A stretch of DNA of 64,000 nt, from assembly GCA_023213395.1 (NCBI GenBank), contig CM041465.1:184519741-184583740 (forward strand), written 5' to 3'. Of the stretch, positions 9,986-22,189 are shown piece after piece. A model generated the notes under the pieces. It saw only the letters and a program-made list of their open reading frames with translations. It was not told the DNA's origin and searched no databases. The translations under genes were made by a program, and so were the position numbers. Origin of the DNA: Cycas panzhihuaensis. Taxonomy: Eukaryota > Cycadophyta. Numbering within the stretch: the stretch's first letter is position 1; the number at the start of each line of letters is the position of its first letter.

Positions 9986-10990
9986 AATTCTTTACTTTAT
10001 CAATAACTTCCTCTTGAATGCCCTCTTATGTTAAGGTTTAGAAGGCCTTTTGTTGATTATATAAGGTGCCATTTTCTACAAGAGGTCCTCCTATCCCCCA
10101 TACCCACTTTTTTCCTAGAATTACTAAAATACTTAGGTGAATATTCCCAAGATTGTACTTCATATATGTATGTTTTTTCACTTGCATATTCTAATTTCCT
10201 TCTGTATAACTATATTATGATGAGGTTATTTCCCAAGTCACTTTAAGGTGATACTTTGAAGTATTTTTACCATCTTCCATCTACTTCGATACTTTCATTG
10301 TAGCAATTAGTTGATGCCTTCATCAACTATTTTGATATTGCCAAACCTTTTGAAACCAACATTAAGTCTTTATTATCCATAAAGAAAAATTATGATGAAT
10401 CATCTCATGATTTTATTAGGTGATTCTAAGACTTATTGCATACTTGCCACTCTCCTCTTAATTTTGCCTTCTCTTTAACCTCTTCACTAGTGCTTTGAGA
10501 CCTTATGTTCATTCATAAGTCCTTAAGCTTGGTCCTCAAAATTATGAAGAGGCCATATATAAATGTTTGGCTCTTGAAGCCTTTGAGATCCAAGCTAGAA
10601 TTAAGAATATTGTCAAGCTTACTCCATTACAGAACCTACCCAATAATCTAAGCCTTGACATACTAACCAAATATACAACAACCTTACCTCTTCTATCAGG
10701 GTACTTGAGCATACCATTAATACTAAGTTGCATGTTGAAAATCCTCCTAGAAATGAAAAAAAATAAGAAACTAATATTATTCACTTTACTAAAAGTAAGA
10801 AACATAAAAATCCTCCTCTTCCACCTTCAATAAAGAAGACTCCTTAGTGTTCATATCATCAAACTGACACTCATGATAGGGATTAGTGTTAAGTAGTTTA
10901 AGCTATGGATTGAAAGACTTAAATTATAATAATCCTACGTTAAAACCAAATCAGGAATAACTAATTCATAAAGACCCAATTACTGAATAA
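9986..10990 (+). pseudogene. gag: Gag remnant of Gypsy-2
   Basis: Across frames the Gag core can be followed: MMRLFPKSL at about 10216, FYHLPSTSI at about 10266, LVDAFINYFDIAKPFE at about 10309, then a degraded LLSIKKNYDES...DFIR block. The order and spacing match Gypsy-1 Gag (LMKLFPRSLQ, LVDEFVNYFDVARPFE). Stops interrupt it throughout. The zinc knuckle is not clearly visible. Confidence 0.65.
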
Positions 10991-11164
10991 GACTCTAAGG
11001 ACACTAAGGATAAAAATAAAAGCAAATATAAGTAAGATGAGATTATCAATGATGAGAATATAGGCTCTAATCCAACTAAGAAGCATGCCACCTCACCTAG
11101 AGCGAGTGGTAAATGAGCTAAGAGTCAAAGATAGCCACCTCTTAGAGGTGGTAAGACTAAGAGA

Positions 11165-11880
11165 ATGATTAATATGGTTGAGGTTATAGAGAATCTAGGT
11201 ATGACCAAATCCTTTGATAATTTACTTGTAAAAAACCTTGATTCTTTGCCTCTTATTCTATCTCAACTTATTTATTTTAGTTTCATTCCTTCTATTTCAA
11301 AGGATGGATCTTTCTCTTTAGTCAATGAGCTAAAAGCCATTCCTACTAGTATTTTAGTTATGGCTTTGTTAAGGAGTTGCACAAAGCAATACTAAATTTT
11401 ACTTGATGCTTTGGGGGTTTTTGATTCCCAACTCTCTATCAAGTTTTACTCTCTCATTTGATTCATTTATCCTACCTAGTGAAGCAAAATATAGCCCTAA
11501 TGACATTCCAACATTTACATTGAAATATATAAATATGACATCAACATTCAATGAGTTATTATTGATGAAGGTTCATTAGTAAATGTAATTCCTCTTGATC
11601 TAGTTGAAGATCTTAAAATTTTTGCTTATGAACCTTATGAGTGGATATGTTAGGGGTATGACAAAAACCAAAAGATACATCTTGGATAAGTTACTCTCCC
11701 ACTCACCTTGGAAGGCAAAATGGTCATGGTCAACCTTACTATCATTGACTTAAATTTGGAATATAATATCCTCTTAACAAGACTGTGGATTAACTAGATG
11801 TTCGTTGTCTATTTTTCACTATTTGGTGAGCTTAGTTTCATTCACAAGGGAGAGTTAAGGGTAGTAAAGTGAAAGTACAA
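11165..11880 (+). pseudogene. Aspartic protease remnant of Gypsy-2
   Basis: FSLVNELKAIPTSILVMALL ends near 11365 and matches FSIVDELYTVTAGMSLMDVL of Gypsy-1. The active-site block reads IDEGSLVNVIP from 11561, with Glu where Gypsy-1 has Asn and most families have Thr. YNILLTRLWIN at about 11762-11794 corresponds to YNLLLGRPWLD. The frame carries several stops, so no functional enzyme can be made. Confidence 0.65.
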
Positions 11881-12950
11881 ACTTGTAAAGTAATCCATCC
11901 CATTGGTAGAAACTATCTTAGAGATGGGGGAGCCCTCTAACTCTTCCAAATATTTCTTTTAGTCTTTAGGTCTTAGATAATACTTTATCATTAAGACTCT
12001 TTCTACACTTAAGCAAGAAGTCAAAGAGGTAAATATGATCGATATAGTTCCTCTAAAGGAGAGTTATATTGAAACATTTTAATCCACTTTAGAACCATTT
12101 CCAATCCCTTCTCCTTTAAAGGAAGATGAGAACTTCCAATATGGTTCTTCCCTTTTCTAAGGAACCACTTCCTTAGCCTCATCTTTTTATGAGTTGAACT
12201 TCACATGTGTCCTTTGTTTGATTTATGTAAATAATATTTCTAACATTATTATATCTATGACTCAACCTCCTCCATAAGCACTTTTACCTCACACCTCTAT
12301 TGCATCATTTGGAGAGATGACTTATTGCTAATCTCTTTTTCTAGTTGCTTGGCTTAATCGACATGGTAAGAAACTCCTTATATATAGACATCCCAACATC
12401 TCATCTTTAGAAGGTGAGATGTCTTTATTTTATACCTCAGATAGATTAGGTCCAACATATATAAGAGGAATCAAAGAAGTGAATATGATTACCACTATCT
12501 CTCTCCTTTCTAGAGAGACTATTCAAGAGGATACTTCATCATCACTCATTTACATATCTTCTCCTACAAATCATCCTTTGATTGATGAACCTAATTTTCA
12601 TCAAATCATACACTTGGATTGGGAATTTCCCAAGTAGCCTGGTCCTTTTAATAAATGCTTATAATAATATATATTTTTATAAATTAGAACCTTGTCTTTT
12701 CTATAAAGGTTTTTTCCTTAGATTCACCTCATCGTTCTTAATTTTAGATTAAAGACTCTACCTTTAGAGATCTATATCATCTTGATCATTTTAAGGATGA
12801 TGAGGAAATCTTAGAAAACTTGGATAGAGCTTCACCCAACCTCCCTCCTAATCACCACAAGCTTGGTTTTGGTAAGTATTTACATCTTAATTTACCTTTA
12901 GTCAATCCTAGTTAATCTTCAAATGATCTTACATCTTTTGTAAACCCTAC
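11881..12950 (+). other. Spacer between protease and reverse transcriptase of Gypsy-2
   Basis: A degraded coding spacer, rich in Ser, Pro and Glu where frames are readable, for example at 12419-12637. I recognise no domain. Gypsy-1 lost everything downstream of the matching spacer. Confidence 0.4.
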
Positions 12951-14360
12951 TTCAGAGGGAAGTGCCATACTTGTGGTAAGACCATTGGCATTGATTTAGA
13001 GATAAGTGAAACTTTAAAGATATTCAAAGTAGGGGTAGATTGCTCCCTTGAAGAAGTGAGATAATTAGAGGAGCTCTTTCGTGAATTTATCTCAGTCTTT
13101 GCTTGGGATTATAGTGATCTACATGGTCTTCACCCTAACTTTGTCCATCCATAATATCACTATAATCCTAGGGGCTAAGCCTAAAAGGTAAAAATAAAGA
13201 CTTATTAATTCTCATCTATCAACTACTACTAAATAGGAAGTGGAGAAACTTTTAAAAGTGGGGTTCATCAAAATCATTGATTATTCACCATGGGTTTCTA
13301 ATATAGTTCTTGTGGTTGAAAAGAATGGGTCTATATAGATATGTATTGACTTTTATAATATTAATAATGCTCATCCTAAAGGTAACTTTCCTCTCCCATT
13401 TTTAGATCAAACTTGGGACTAGACTATTGGTTTCAAAGTCATGTCCCTAATGGATAATTTTTCATGATATAATTAGATTCTTATCTATCGTAAAGATCAT
13501 CACAAGACCACTTTTACCATACCATGGGGAATGTTTGCATATAAGGTCATATCATTTGGTCTAAAAAATGCTATAACTACCTATTAACATGCCATGGTTT
13601 TTATTTTCTATGACCATATTGGCATTATAGTGGTTATTTACTTAGATGATATGCTTACCTTGTCATGTTATTAAAGAGATCATATTCAAGATTTAAGAAC
13701 TATTTTTGAATGGTTCCATAAATTCTACCTTTATCTTAATCCAACTAAGTACATATTTATAGTTAATTCATGGAAAATGCAAGGAAATATAGTTTTTTGT
13801 GATGGTATCAGGGTAGATCCTAAAAAAATAAGAGCCATTGTTGATATGCCATCCCCTCATATACAAAAATAAATTAAATCATTCCTTGGTAACTTAGGTT
13901 TCTTGAGGTGATTCATTGCAGATTTTACACTAAATGCTAAACCCCTTACTAACCTACTAAAAAAGGGAGCTTCTCTCATTTGGGATCCATCGATTCAGTA
14001 GTCTTTTGATAGATTAAAATAAGCATTGATCTCAACCCTTGTTCTTGCTCCTCCCATATTTGATAAGATTTTTATCTTATATACATCTTCTATACAAGAG
14101 TTGCTTGGGGGCATGCTTGCTCAAGAAGATGAATTTGGAAAAGAGTAAGATAATTATTTTATAAGTAGGACACTTGTTGTTACTAGGCTTAATTATTCTC
14201 CTTCTGAGAAAGAATGTTTCTCATTAATATTTGCTACTAAGAAGTTACAACATTATCTTCTTAGTAACACCACCTTTCTTATTGTCCAATCCAACCCTAT
14301 ATGCTACCTACTTACTAAGAGAAATCTTACTAGGTGAGTGAGCAAAGAGGCTTTTCTTTT
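12951..14360 (+). pseudogene. pol: Reverse transcriptase and RNase H remnant of Gypsy-2
   Basis: Reverse transcriptase copies the element RNA into DNA and RNase H removes the RNA strand. Readable blocks in order: FREFISVFAWDYSDLHGL (about 13078), VGFIKIIDYSPWVSNIVLVV (about 13258), CIDFYNINNAHPKGNFPLP (about 13342), the catalytic YLDD at 13639-13650, SFLGNLGFLR (about 13880), then RNase H blocks ILYTSSIQELLGGMLAQEDE (about 14077) and NYSPSEKECFSLIFATKKLQ (about 14189). Several stops are TAG at expected Trp or Gln codons. The catalytic pair is kept although the gene is dead. Confidence 0.85.
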
Positions 14361-14559
14361 ACAAGGATTTAATTTTTAAATAGTCAATTAAAAATATAAG
14401 AAAGAAAAGGTAGTTCTTAAGATGATGGTAAATGCTCCTTTACCCAATCCCTCTAATGAGTTTATTGATAATACATTCCCTAATGAGTAAATCCTCTAAG
14501 TAGATATTATCCCACTAGAGGAATTTTGGTATAAAGAGATCAAATCTTATCTCTTAAAC

Positions 14560-15735
14560 TAAACTTTTCCTTGTTCTTCTTCTTCAAAAAGGAGAAGACA
14601 GATTATGACTAGTACCCGATAACATCTACTATTAGATAACATCTTACATAAGAATTCACCTGATGGAGTTTTATTAAGGTTCCTTTTACCTATTAAGATA
14701 TAAACTATCTTGGCTGAGTGGGATAATAGTATATGTTGTAGCCAATCCATGACCCAACATATCTTATGAATGGGATGCTACTAGCCATTATTATTTAAGG
14801 ATGCTCATGTATACATTTAAAAATATAAAAAATGCCAATCTTATCTGACTCTTATTCACTAACCTACTTAAACCCTTAAAGTCTATTGTGTCTCCTTAAC
14901 CTTTTTCTCAATGAGGAATTAACCTTATTGGTCACATTTTCCTCCATTCTCAAGTGGTTGTAAGTTCATTTTAACTACCATTGAGTATTTTACTAAGTTG
15001 AGTGAGGCTATTCCTTTAGTCTCCATTACTGGAAAGATTATTGCTACCTTTATTTTTCAACATAACATTTGTAGATTTGGGGTCCTAGGCATTATTATTA
15101 CTAATATCAAAACCTTATTTTACAATCCTCAAGTAGTTAAGTTATGTGAGAACTTCTATATTACTCATCATCTTTCAGCTCCTTATCTTCCTCAAGCATG
15201 GATAAGTTGAAGCTTGTAATAAAATATTAGCCAAGATTTTAGCCAAAACTATGGATAACCCTCATTGTGATTGGCATGTTCATTTATTTATTATGGTATG
15301 GGCCTATTATACTTCTATTAGAAATATAACTAGAATAATACCTGTCTCTCTAATATATAGAGTTAGAAGTTGAGATACTATCTTTGCATGTGTCTTTGAA
15401 AGATTTCATCAATGAAGAATTTCAAAGAGAAGCTCATATGTTAGAGTTAAAAAAGATGGATGAAACATGTTTAACCACTCTTTAAAATAACCTCACTTCT
15501 AAAATTAGAGCTTAGGTAGTTCATGACAGATAATTAAGACCCTACAAATTTTGCATTAGAGACAATGTACTTAAACTTGAGTATTTACATAACAAGCAAC
15601 AAAAATTTTCTCCTAAGTAGATAGGACCCTACCTAGTTGTTGAGGATCTTGAGAATGACACTTATTGAATTTCCACTCTTAAGGGTTTGGAACTCTAAAA
15701 ATTGATTAATTCACAATTCTTATGAATGTTCTATG
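14560..15735 (+). pseudogene. pol: Integrase remnant of Gypsy-2
   Basis: Integrase inserts the DNA copy into the genome. The core is seen at about 14970-15210 (TTIEYFTKLSEAIPLVSITG, then FGVLGIIITN) and the C-terminal end at about 15600-15700 (KFSPK-stop-IGPYLVVEDLENDTY, with a TAG where Trp is expected). The zinc-binding N-terminus is too decayed to read with confidence. Pol ends near 15735, and a GAGCCTAAACTA motif follows at about 15807. Confidence 0.75.
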
Positions 15736-18700
15736 CTTAGGAACTAAAATCATTACACTCTACAATGAGAATAAAGTATGACCCCAAAAGACATACCATC
15801 TGATGAGCCTAAACTATAGATGGTCTTTATCTTTCTTCCCTTTTAACTATCAACTATTATTTTCATACAATTATAGTTTCTCTCTTTCTTTACTTTTACT
15901 TTTAGATTGAGCTTAAAGTTTTCTAGCATAGAAATCAAAATAATAACTAGGTATAGAGTCTAAATAATTAGCTTCTTTTGATATGTGAGATATCTTGTTC
16001 TTTTTACATTCTTACTTATTAGTTTTGGATCTTGGTTTACTTGTAGACCTTTCACCTACACTTATTTGACCTTGTGTTTGATATGGTTCTTAGTATACTC
16101 TCATTACATTCCTAAGGTTATTCCTCATTTTACTACCTTCCCTTTATACTCAAAGACATTGTGATTTAGAGATCCTTCCTTTTCCTATGGTTTAGTATTC
16201 AAGGATTTTATTTCATAGTTTTTATTTCCTTAGTTTCATTAAAAAGTCCACCCTTGCTATAGTATGAGAAGATGTTTCATGATTAAGTCAATCATTAGTC
16301 ACATGTGATTACTTGTTTTATTTCTCTTGATCATGTTTTGGTGAAAATCATGTGGTGATTGTAGCTAAGATGTTGAACGGGTATCTTCTAGAAAGTGTGT
16401 TCAATGATGCTTGGTTCACCATGATCATCTTCTAAACTATCATATAGAATGATATAGTTAATAGTGTTTAAAAGAAATCATTTAAAAAAATGGTAACAAA
16501 AAAAAAAAAAGAGGTAAGTAAAGTTGTTTCTATCTCTTGCACCCTCTTTCTATCTGGAGTAAGTTGTATGATGACTTCATCTCTACTTGCATTTATTATA
16601 CATTAGGTTGATTTAAGTGTATAATTTAGGACCTTTAGATCTAGTTGATTGGGCTCGCCATGGCCTCATTTATGATCGAAACCTATTTGATATATTTATC
16701 ATCTTTACTTTCATGTATGTATGGGTGATATTCTTATGGTGAGGAAACTTAATCATGAATATATCTTTCTTTTATTTTATAGTCAAAACCAAGTCTCCAA
16801 TTTCTCATAGGTTGATTCCTACACCTTATATCTATTAATTTGTCTCTAAGTTTGATTCTTTATCACCATGGCATTAAGTGTATATACTAATAGAGGTAGT
16901 AATGGTAATATGGGACCATTTGCTAATGCATAAGTAGTGCCTGACCAACTAGGTAATCTATTAATCTCTACTAGCATGTTCTTACCTCAGGCGACTAATA
17001 ACAATGCTAAATAGATTGTAGTTATAGAAGCTTTAATAGACATCTTACACCTTCATCATGGTTCTATTGATTAGTATTCTAATTCCCAAGTCATGATCCT
17101 TCAACTCACTGTTACACTCATTCTCTTAGGTTGTATTCCTTTCACCATTAGGCTTTGTCATTGTTGTCTTATTTTTCATCAACTACCATTCAACATACAC
17201 CTCATGATCAATACATGGAAGCTAACTCTTTAGTCTTGTATATCTTAAAGTACCATTGCTTGTAACCTTCTCTTTTGTGTTGGTGACATCACTCCAAAAG
17301 AAGTATAAATTAAGTATCAACTACCACTCCAAAATAAGTATAAACTAGCATATAAACACCATTACTAAAGCATAATGAGGGCTATTATAAGTGCATATAA
17401 AACATAGAGTCAAGCATGTATATGGAACTAACATTATAAAAGGGAAAAATGGGAGGGGTAGGGATAAAGTTAATAATCTTTCATATATCCATAATGTCAT
17501 AAAGAAAAGTAATGATGTCATATATGTACGTGTGTGTGTGTACATATACAATATCATGGTCTTGTACCTTCCATGGGTGTATACAAATCATCATAACTGG
17601 ACCCACTATTACATCCCTATGCACATAGAGCAAACTCATCTCCCTTCCCTCTTAACTCTCTCCCCATGTACATGCCTATCCTTAGGAAGGATGATGAGAG
17701 CTACCCTATCCACCTCATGTGTATCTACTCTGAGAATGGCTATGTGTCCTCTCTCTCCTATGAGGACCATGTTTGTCTTATTATACACTCATGCTACCTA
17801 AAGGAGTTATACACCTACTTGATTGTAGAATGATCATCCTACATGGATGGCATCACTTATCTTTAGTATATCGTAATACCTAGTCACCCTGCTACATCTT
17901 GGAATATATATCATACTTGAACAATAGGAATAAAATACTAAATAAGAGGGTTAATAATGCTCAATTATTTTTTTTTCCAAATGAGAGTCTCTTTTATAGA
18001 AAATACATATGGATATAAGATATCAAGAATCCTCTTTAGCTTAGTAAGCTCCATTGTCCCCTCACTTTCCACAAACACATATCATAGTTAATTAACTTAT
18101 TTAGAAAAAAGAAAAGAAAACTATGAAGGCTATCACATAATCTAGACTAAGTCAACACATAGTAAATAAAACAAAAGTGAAAAATACTTGTAAGGCATGG
18201 TGTTACTACATCAACTAGTTGTTAGGGGACCTCTTCACCTCCCTCCTCATCTGCCACCACTCCACGGGTACCATATGAGCTTATATCCATGTTGTGAGTA
18301 GGGGAGTTATCTCCTGCTATTCCTTCTATCTCTCCACTAGCCTTTCTCTCTCCTCCTCTACCTGCATCCTATCCCTTCTTAGCACTTGGTTCACCTACTC
18401 CCTCTGTCGATGTAATGATACATGCTTCCTACTCATCCTATCCTCTTACATCACCACCTACTCCTTGTACTCCCTCTACCCCACCTACACCTTGTCCTCT
18501 ACCCCTAGATATAAGGGGTGGTCTCCCTATCACTACCCTTTCGATATCATTGACCTCATCATTTGTCGAGGCTTACATCTTATCATAAGGATTAGGAACC
18601 AATTAGTTCCTCATCATCCTACTTAAGAGGGGACTATGTATACTCCTAACTACTAATGGCTACCTATTACAGACCTGAGAGCACATATGCCATCTATTCA

Positions 18701-18990
18701 TTATAGGGTTTATAATACTCAACTCACCTAACAATCTAGCCAATCTTATTTGTGGGATATGGTCATATAGCCATCACATAAGAATAGAGCTGTATGAAAA
18801 TCCTCCATGTCCATGTCTCTAGATGTGACTCAATTGCTAACTCATACTATCAACAATGAAGCTACCCTAGTTTATTTAAGTATATGTTTCATATTATCTA
18901 ATAATCCCTATCCACTAAGTCGAAACCCCTATGAAGTTATATATCTTGACAATATAGAACACTATAATCTATGCCAACACTTTCCTAAGT
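15736..18990 (+). other. Gypsy-2 region between pol and 3' LTR, first part
   Basis: AT-rich, with no sense-strand gene. Short frames at 17391-17801 and 18294-18626 have low-complexity products and I do not believe them. An A run lies at about 16497-16511. ATGAGCCTAAACTAT occurs at about 15805, and weaker variants occur near 17280-17350. Confidence 0.4.
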
Positions 18991-19380
18991 GATGAGATCC
19001 TCTCCACCATCCGCATAACCTCTACTAAGATCTCTTAAGTTCCAAATATTGGCTACATGCTTGCTAAGACTCCTCATCCATAACTTAGTTCAATTGGACC
19101 TTTACTCCTTGCCAGCTAACTCCTAAGATCCTTCCAATGCCCCTAGCAATGATTTATATGTCTCCAATACCACGTGCATGGCATACTTGGTCTATGGGCA
19201 CCCACAAGCTAGCAAAATCCTCCAATATCTTATATTCCATAACTAACTAGATGGAACAAATGGCTTTGGCCAATCCACATCAATGAAGAAACTTCTGATC
19301 AATAGTTGATAGGGCTCTAGTGAATATGGTCCATCCCTCATTCTCCTATGTATCAATCCTCTCGAGGGGCTACATCACGA
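18990..19380 (-). pseudogene. Possible antisense extra ORF of Gypsy-2
   Basis: On the minus strand one frame is open for about 100 codons except for stops that are mostly at likely former Trp or Gln codons. It reads WTIFTRALSTIDQKFLH, then LEDFASLWVPIDQ, then RGIGRILGVSWQG. The spacing of FA-x-LW-x-P and the later I-x-RILG-x3-G faintly recalls plant mobile-domain or gag-like extra ORFs. Antisense extra ORFs between pol and the 3' LTR are known in Tat-type elements. The domain assignment is weak. Confidence 0.35.
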
Positions 19381-20159
19381 CAAAGAAAATTAGATTTAGT
19401 CTCATCTATCAACATTTAGAAACTAAAATATGTTTAACTTTCTTTAACTTTTTAAAATTATGATTAAAAAAATATAATAAGCTAGTTAAAAACATGATAA
19501 AGTAGTTAAAAATGAGATAAACCAATAAAAAACTTGATTTCGTGAAATCCTAATTTTTGAAACCATGTTTTTGATCTATTTGTCATGTTTTTAGACTTAT
19601 TCCTATATTTTTCAGTGCTAATATCATATTTTTAACAAAAAATAAAATAAAAATTATACTATTAGCTTATTAGGTACCAAATGCTACACTGCATCTTCAC
19701 TTTCTCAACCCAATAGAGCTCATGGAATATTGGAATTTCTCTCCAAGTGTATGAAGTCTTAATCCAATTACAAAAACGACTCCCAAACTTTCACTCTTGC
19801 CTGTAAAAATGAGGTTTGATAGGAACACTTTTTACTATTAAAAGGTCTTCTTGTCAAAGGGGATTTCATCTCTCAGTTTCTTCTTTTCAAGCATCCATAT
19901 CATATAAACATTATGGTTCATAGGTTTTGATTTCTCTTAAGTAGGTTTTTTATACCTTCCTACTTAACTTTTTTCCCTATTATTAATAACGTAATTCAAG
20001 TTGAGGTGACTAAGAAATTTTACCCAAAGGTAAATTGATTGAATTCTCTACTTGTTTATACTCTATATGATTAATTCTTTACCCTTATTTTGAATTTTAT
20101 CTCCTTTTTGACCTCTAGGCCTCTTTGAAGTACCTCACCAAAAAAAACTTAATTATTGA

Positions 20160-20485
20160 AGAGCCTAAATTATGACAATCCCTATCACATGTTTAAAAAT
20201 AATGTGCTCTAAGAAATTCACATGGTAAAGAGCCTAAATTATGGCAGTCTGCTCTATAACCAGGGTAAACTAATGCTTTGAAAAGTCACCTACTAAAGAT
20301 CTTAAACTATGGTAGCTTCCATCACGTACTTGTAATGGGTACTTTCCTCTGAGATCTTATAATCCCACCCATTCAAGGATTATGAAAATGGTCATTAATG
20401 AGAGAAAACTATGGTGACCATCCCATCTAAAGCACTACTAATGAGGTTAAACTATGAAATCCTCTATTTTCTTAATGACTCATCA
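20160..20485 (+). repeat. Decayed tandem repeats of about 69 bp in Gypsy-2
   Basis: Units begin at 20160, 20229 and 20298 with GAGCCTAAATTATG, GAGCCTAAATTATGG and AGATCTTAAACTATGG. Two further degraded units follow, with AGAAAACTATGG and GGTTAAACTATG. The unit core is the same as in the 85-bp repeats of Gypsy-1, although the rest of the unit differs. Confidence 0.65.
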
Positions 20486-21900
20486 TTGTAATGGTAAATC
20501 AAGTGTCACACCCAAATTTAGTTGTAGTTTTAAAATGGCTCTTCCTAACCGCCACATCATATATAGTTTTCTCATCCAAAGTTGACTTTCATCTTTACAT
20601 CAAATATAAACTCAATCCCAACTCCAGATTACCATGTTTCACCTTCTTATTTCTTATTGCAAGTAAGAGATTTGGTGATAAGGGAGCAAATATTTCACCA
20701 TAATTGGTCTTATTGACACGATTAGGTTTATATTCTAGTTGCCTACCTTAAGCTAGTTTTATGACTATATCCTTCATATGTGTATGGATGTTTCTTTGAT
20801 AGTGTGAATGGTGAATGGTTTGCTTTTGACTAATCATCTCATGGTTTGACTATAAATATAGATATATTTGGTCCTTTATTATGTGGTTTTTAGTTGTAGA
20901 ATGATGATTAGATGATTGGCTATATAATATAATGATTATGTCTTTGCCAATGGCTAATACAATGTTGCATTTTATACCTTAAGTGTAGTATAAAGCCTAG
21001 CTTACTCCAAGTCCTTCTCTCTCCATTTGAATTTTTGGCTACTATCATCCTAATATTTGATTGATTTTTGTCTTATTTTAACCTCTTTTTTATTTTAATT
21101 TATAGTGATTTTGGCCTTATCAATTTGTTTTTAGACCTAATATTCTTCATCAAGTTGATTTTGTTTTAGAAAATATTCTTTTCTCTATATTTTTTTCCAT
21201 ATTTTATTTATAGTATTTTTGACATGCTAAAAAATATGACTTTCTTAATAAAATACAATGATATTATTAATAAAATCATATTTTTAACTATCATAGATAG
21301 AAAAAATAATTGAAGACATTGATTTGCATATTTCCTTCAACATTAACCACCTAGATTCAAGAAATGGCATTACTTGACTTTCCCCATTCACCTCATGATC
21401 ATTAAAACCTTATCCATGTGAATATTTTATTAATGAGAATCAATTAATCTATGGCCAAAAAAACATGGTATAATTTTCCTCCTACCTTCTCCCTTAGTCT
21501 CTATAAATCCTAGTGGCTTTTTAGAGTGAGGTAGAGGTGGAAGAGAGCATTTAGAGAATTTTAAAAGAGCTTTTAAAGTGCTATTATACTACTAAATTTC
21601 TTTGAGACTTTGCTAGTATTCTTTTTATTATTTGAAACTTGATTAGAGATCTGCCTTCATGAGAACATGTTGATCCTATTAGGAGGAATAAAGGGTTATA
21701 TTTACTATAATTCTTGTTCAATTCTTAGGCCTAAAATTTCACTCGTATATTGAGATTAAGTTTTTATAGTTCCTACTAAAAAAATTTAAATAGGATTAAA
21801 ATAACTTATGTGCATATAAATATTAAAGGAGAAAATATAAAAAAATATTAGATCAAAGTGGCCTTATTGTAAGGAATTGAGATAGGTAAATTGATTACAC
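20486..21900 (+). repeat. Gypsy-2 3' LTR, left part, boundary uncertain
   Basis: AT-rich with no coding pattern. TCTCTATAAATCCTAG near 21500 looks like a TATA box followed by a transcript start, as in an LTR. It lies left of the Copia-A insertion, and the proven end of the same LTR lies to the right (25766-26421). The left edge cannot be set because the matching 5' LTR part is outside the window. Confidence 0.4.
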
Positions 21901-22169
21901 TGTCAATCTATATTCTGATAGGGCTTTGTTATATCAAATCATCCAATGTACAAATGAGGGTGTTCAGGTCTAATTTATAGATCTTGATACACCTTGAAAA
22001 ATAATCTCATTGGTCAATATAATGGGCTAATATTATTGGCCCATTATTCGGTAAGGGGGCGAACCCAACGCTATATTATATTACAATTCAATTTATAAAG
22101 AGATACACTAATGGTACAACTATACATAAAAACACATTTATAAATAAGGTGTTGTTAAATGTTTTAACA
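21901..22169 (-). repeat. 3' LTR of Copia-A
   Basis: In plus orientation the segment starts TGTCAATCTA and ends TTTTAACA, so it has TG...CA ends. The pyrimidine run CTCTTCC just to its right is the complement of a polypurine tract, which marks it as the 3' LTR of a minus-strand element. No second copy is found in the window. Confidence 0.6.
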
Positions 22170-22189
22170 CTCTTCCTTAATGATAGCTT

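Noticed and set aside
17391-17801. A 136-codon plus-strand frame in Gypsy-2
   Set aside because: It has low complexity, no domain and lies in non-coding DNA between pol and the 3' LTR. A frame of this length can arise by chance.
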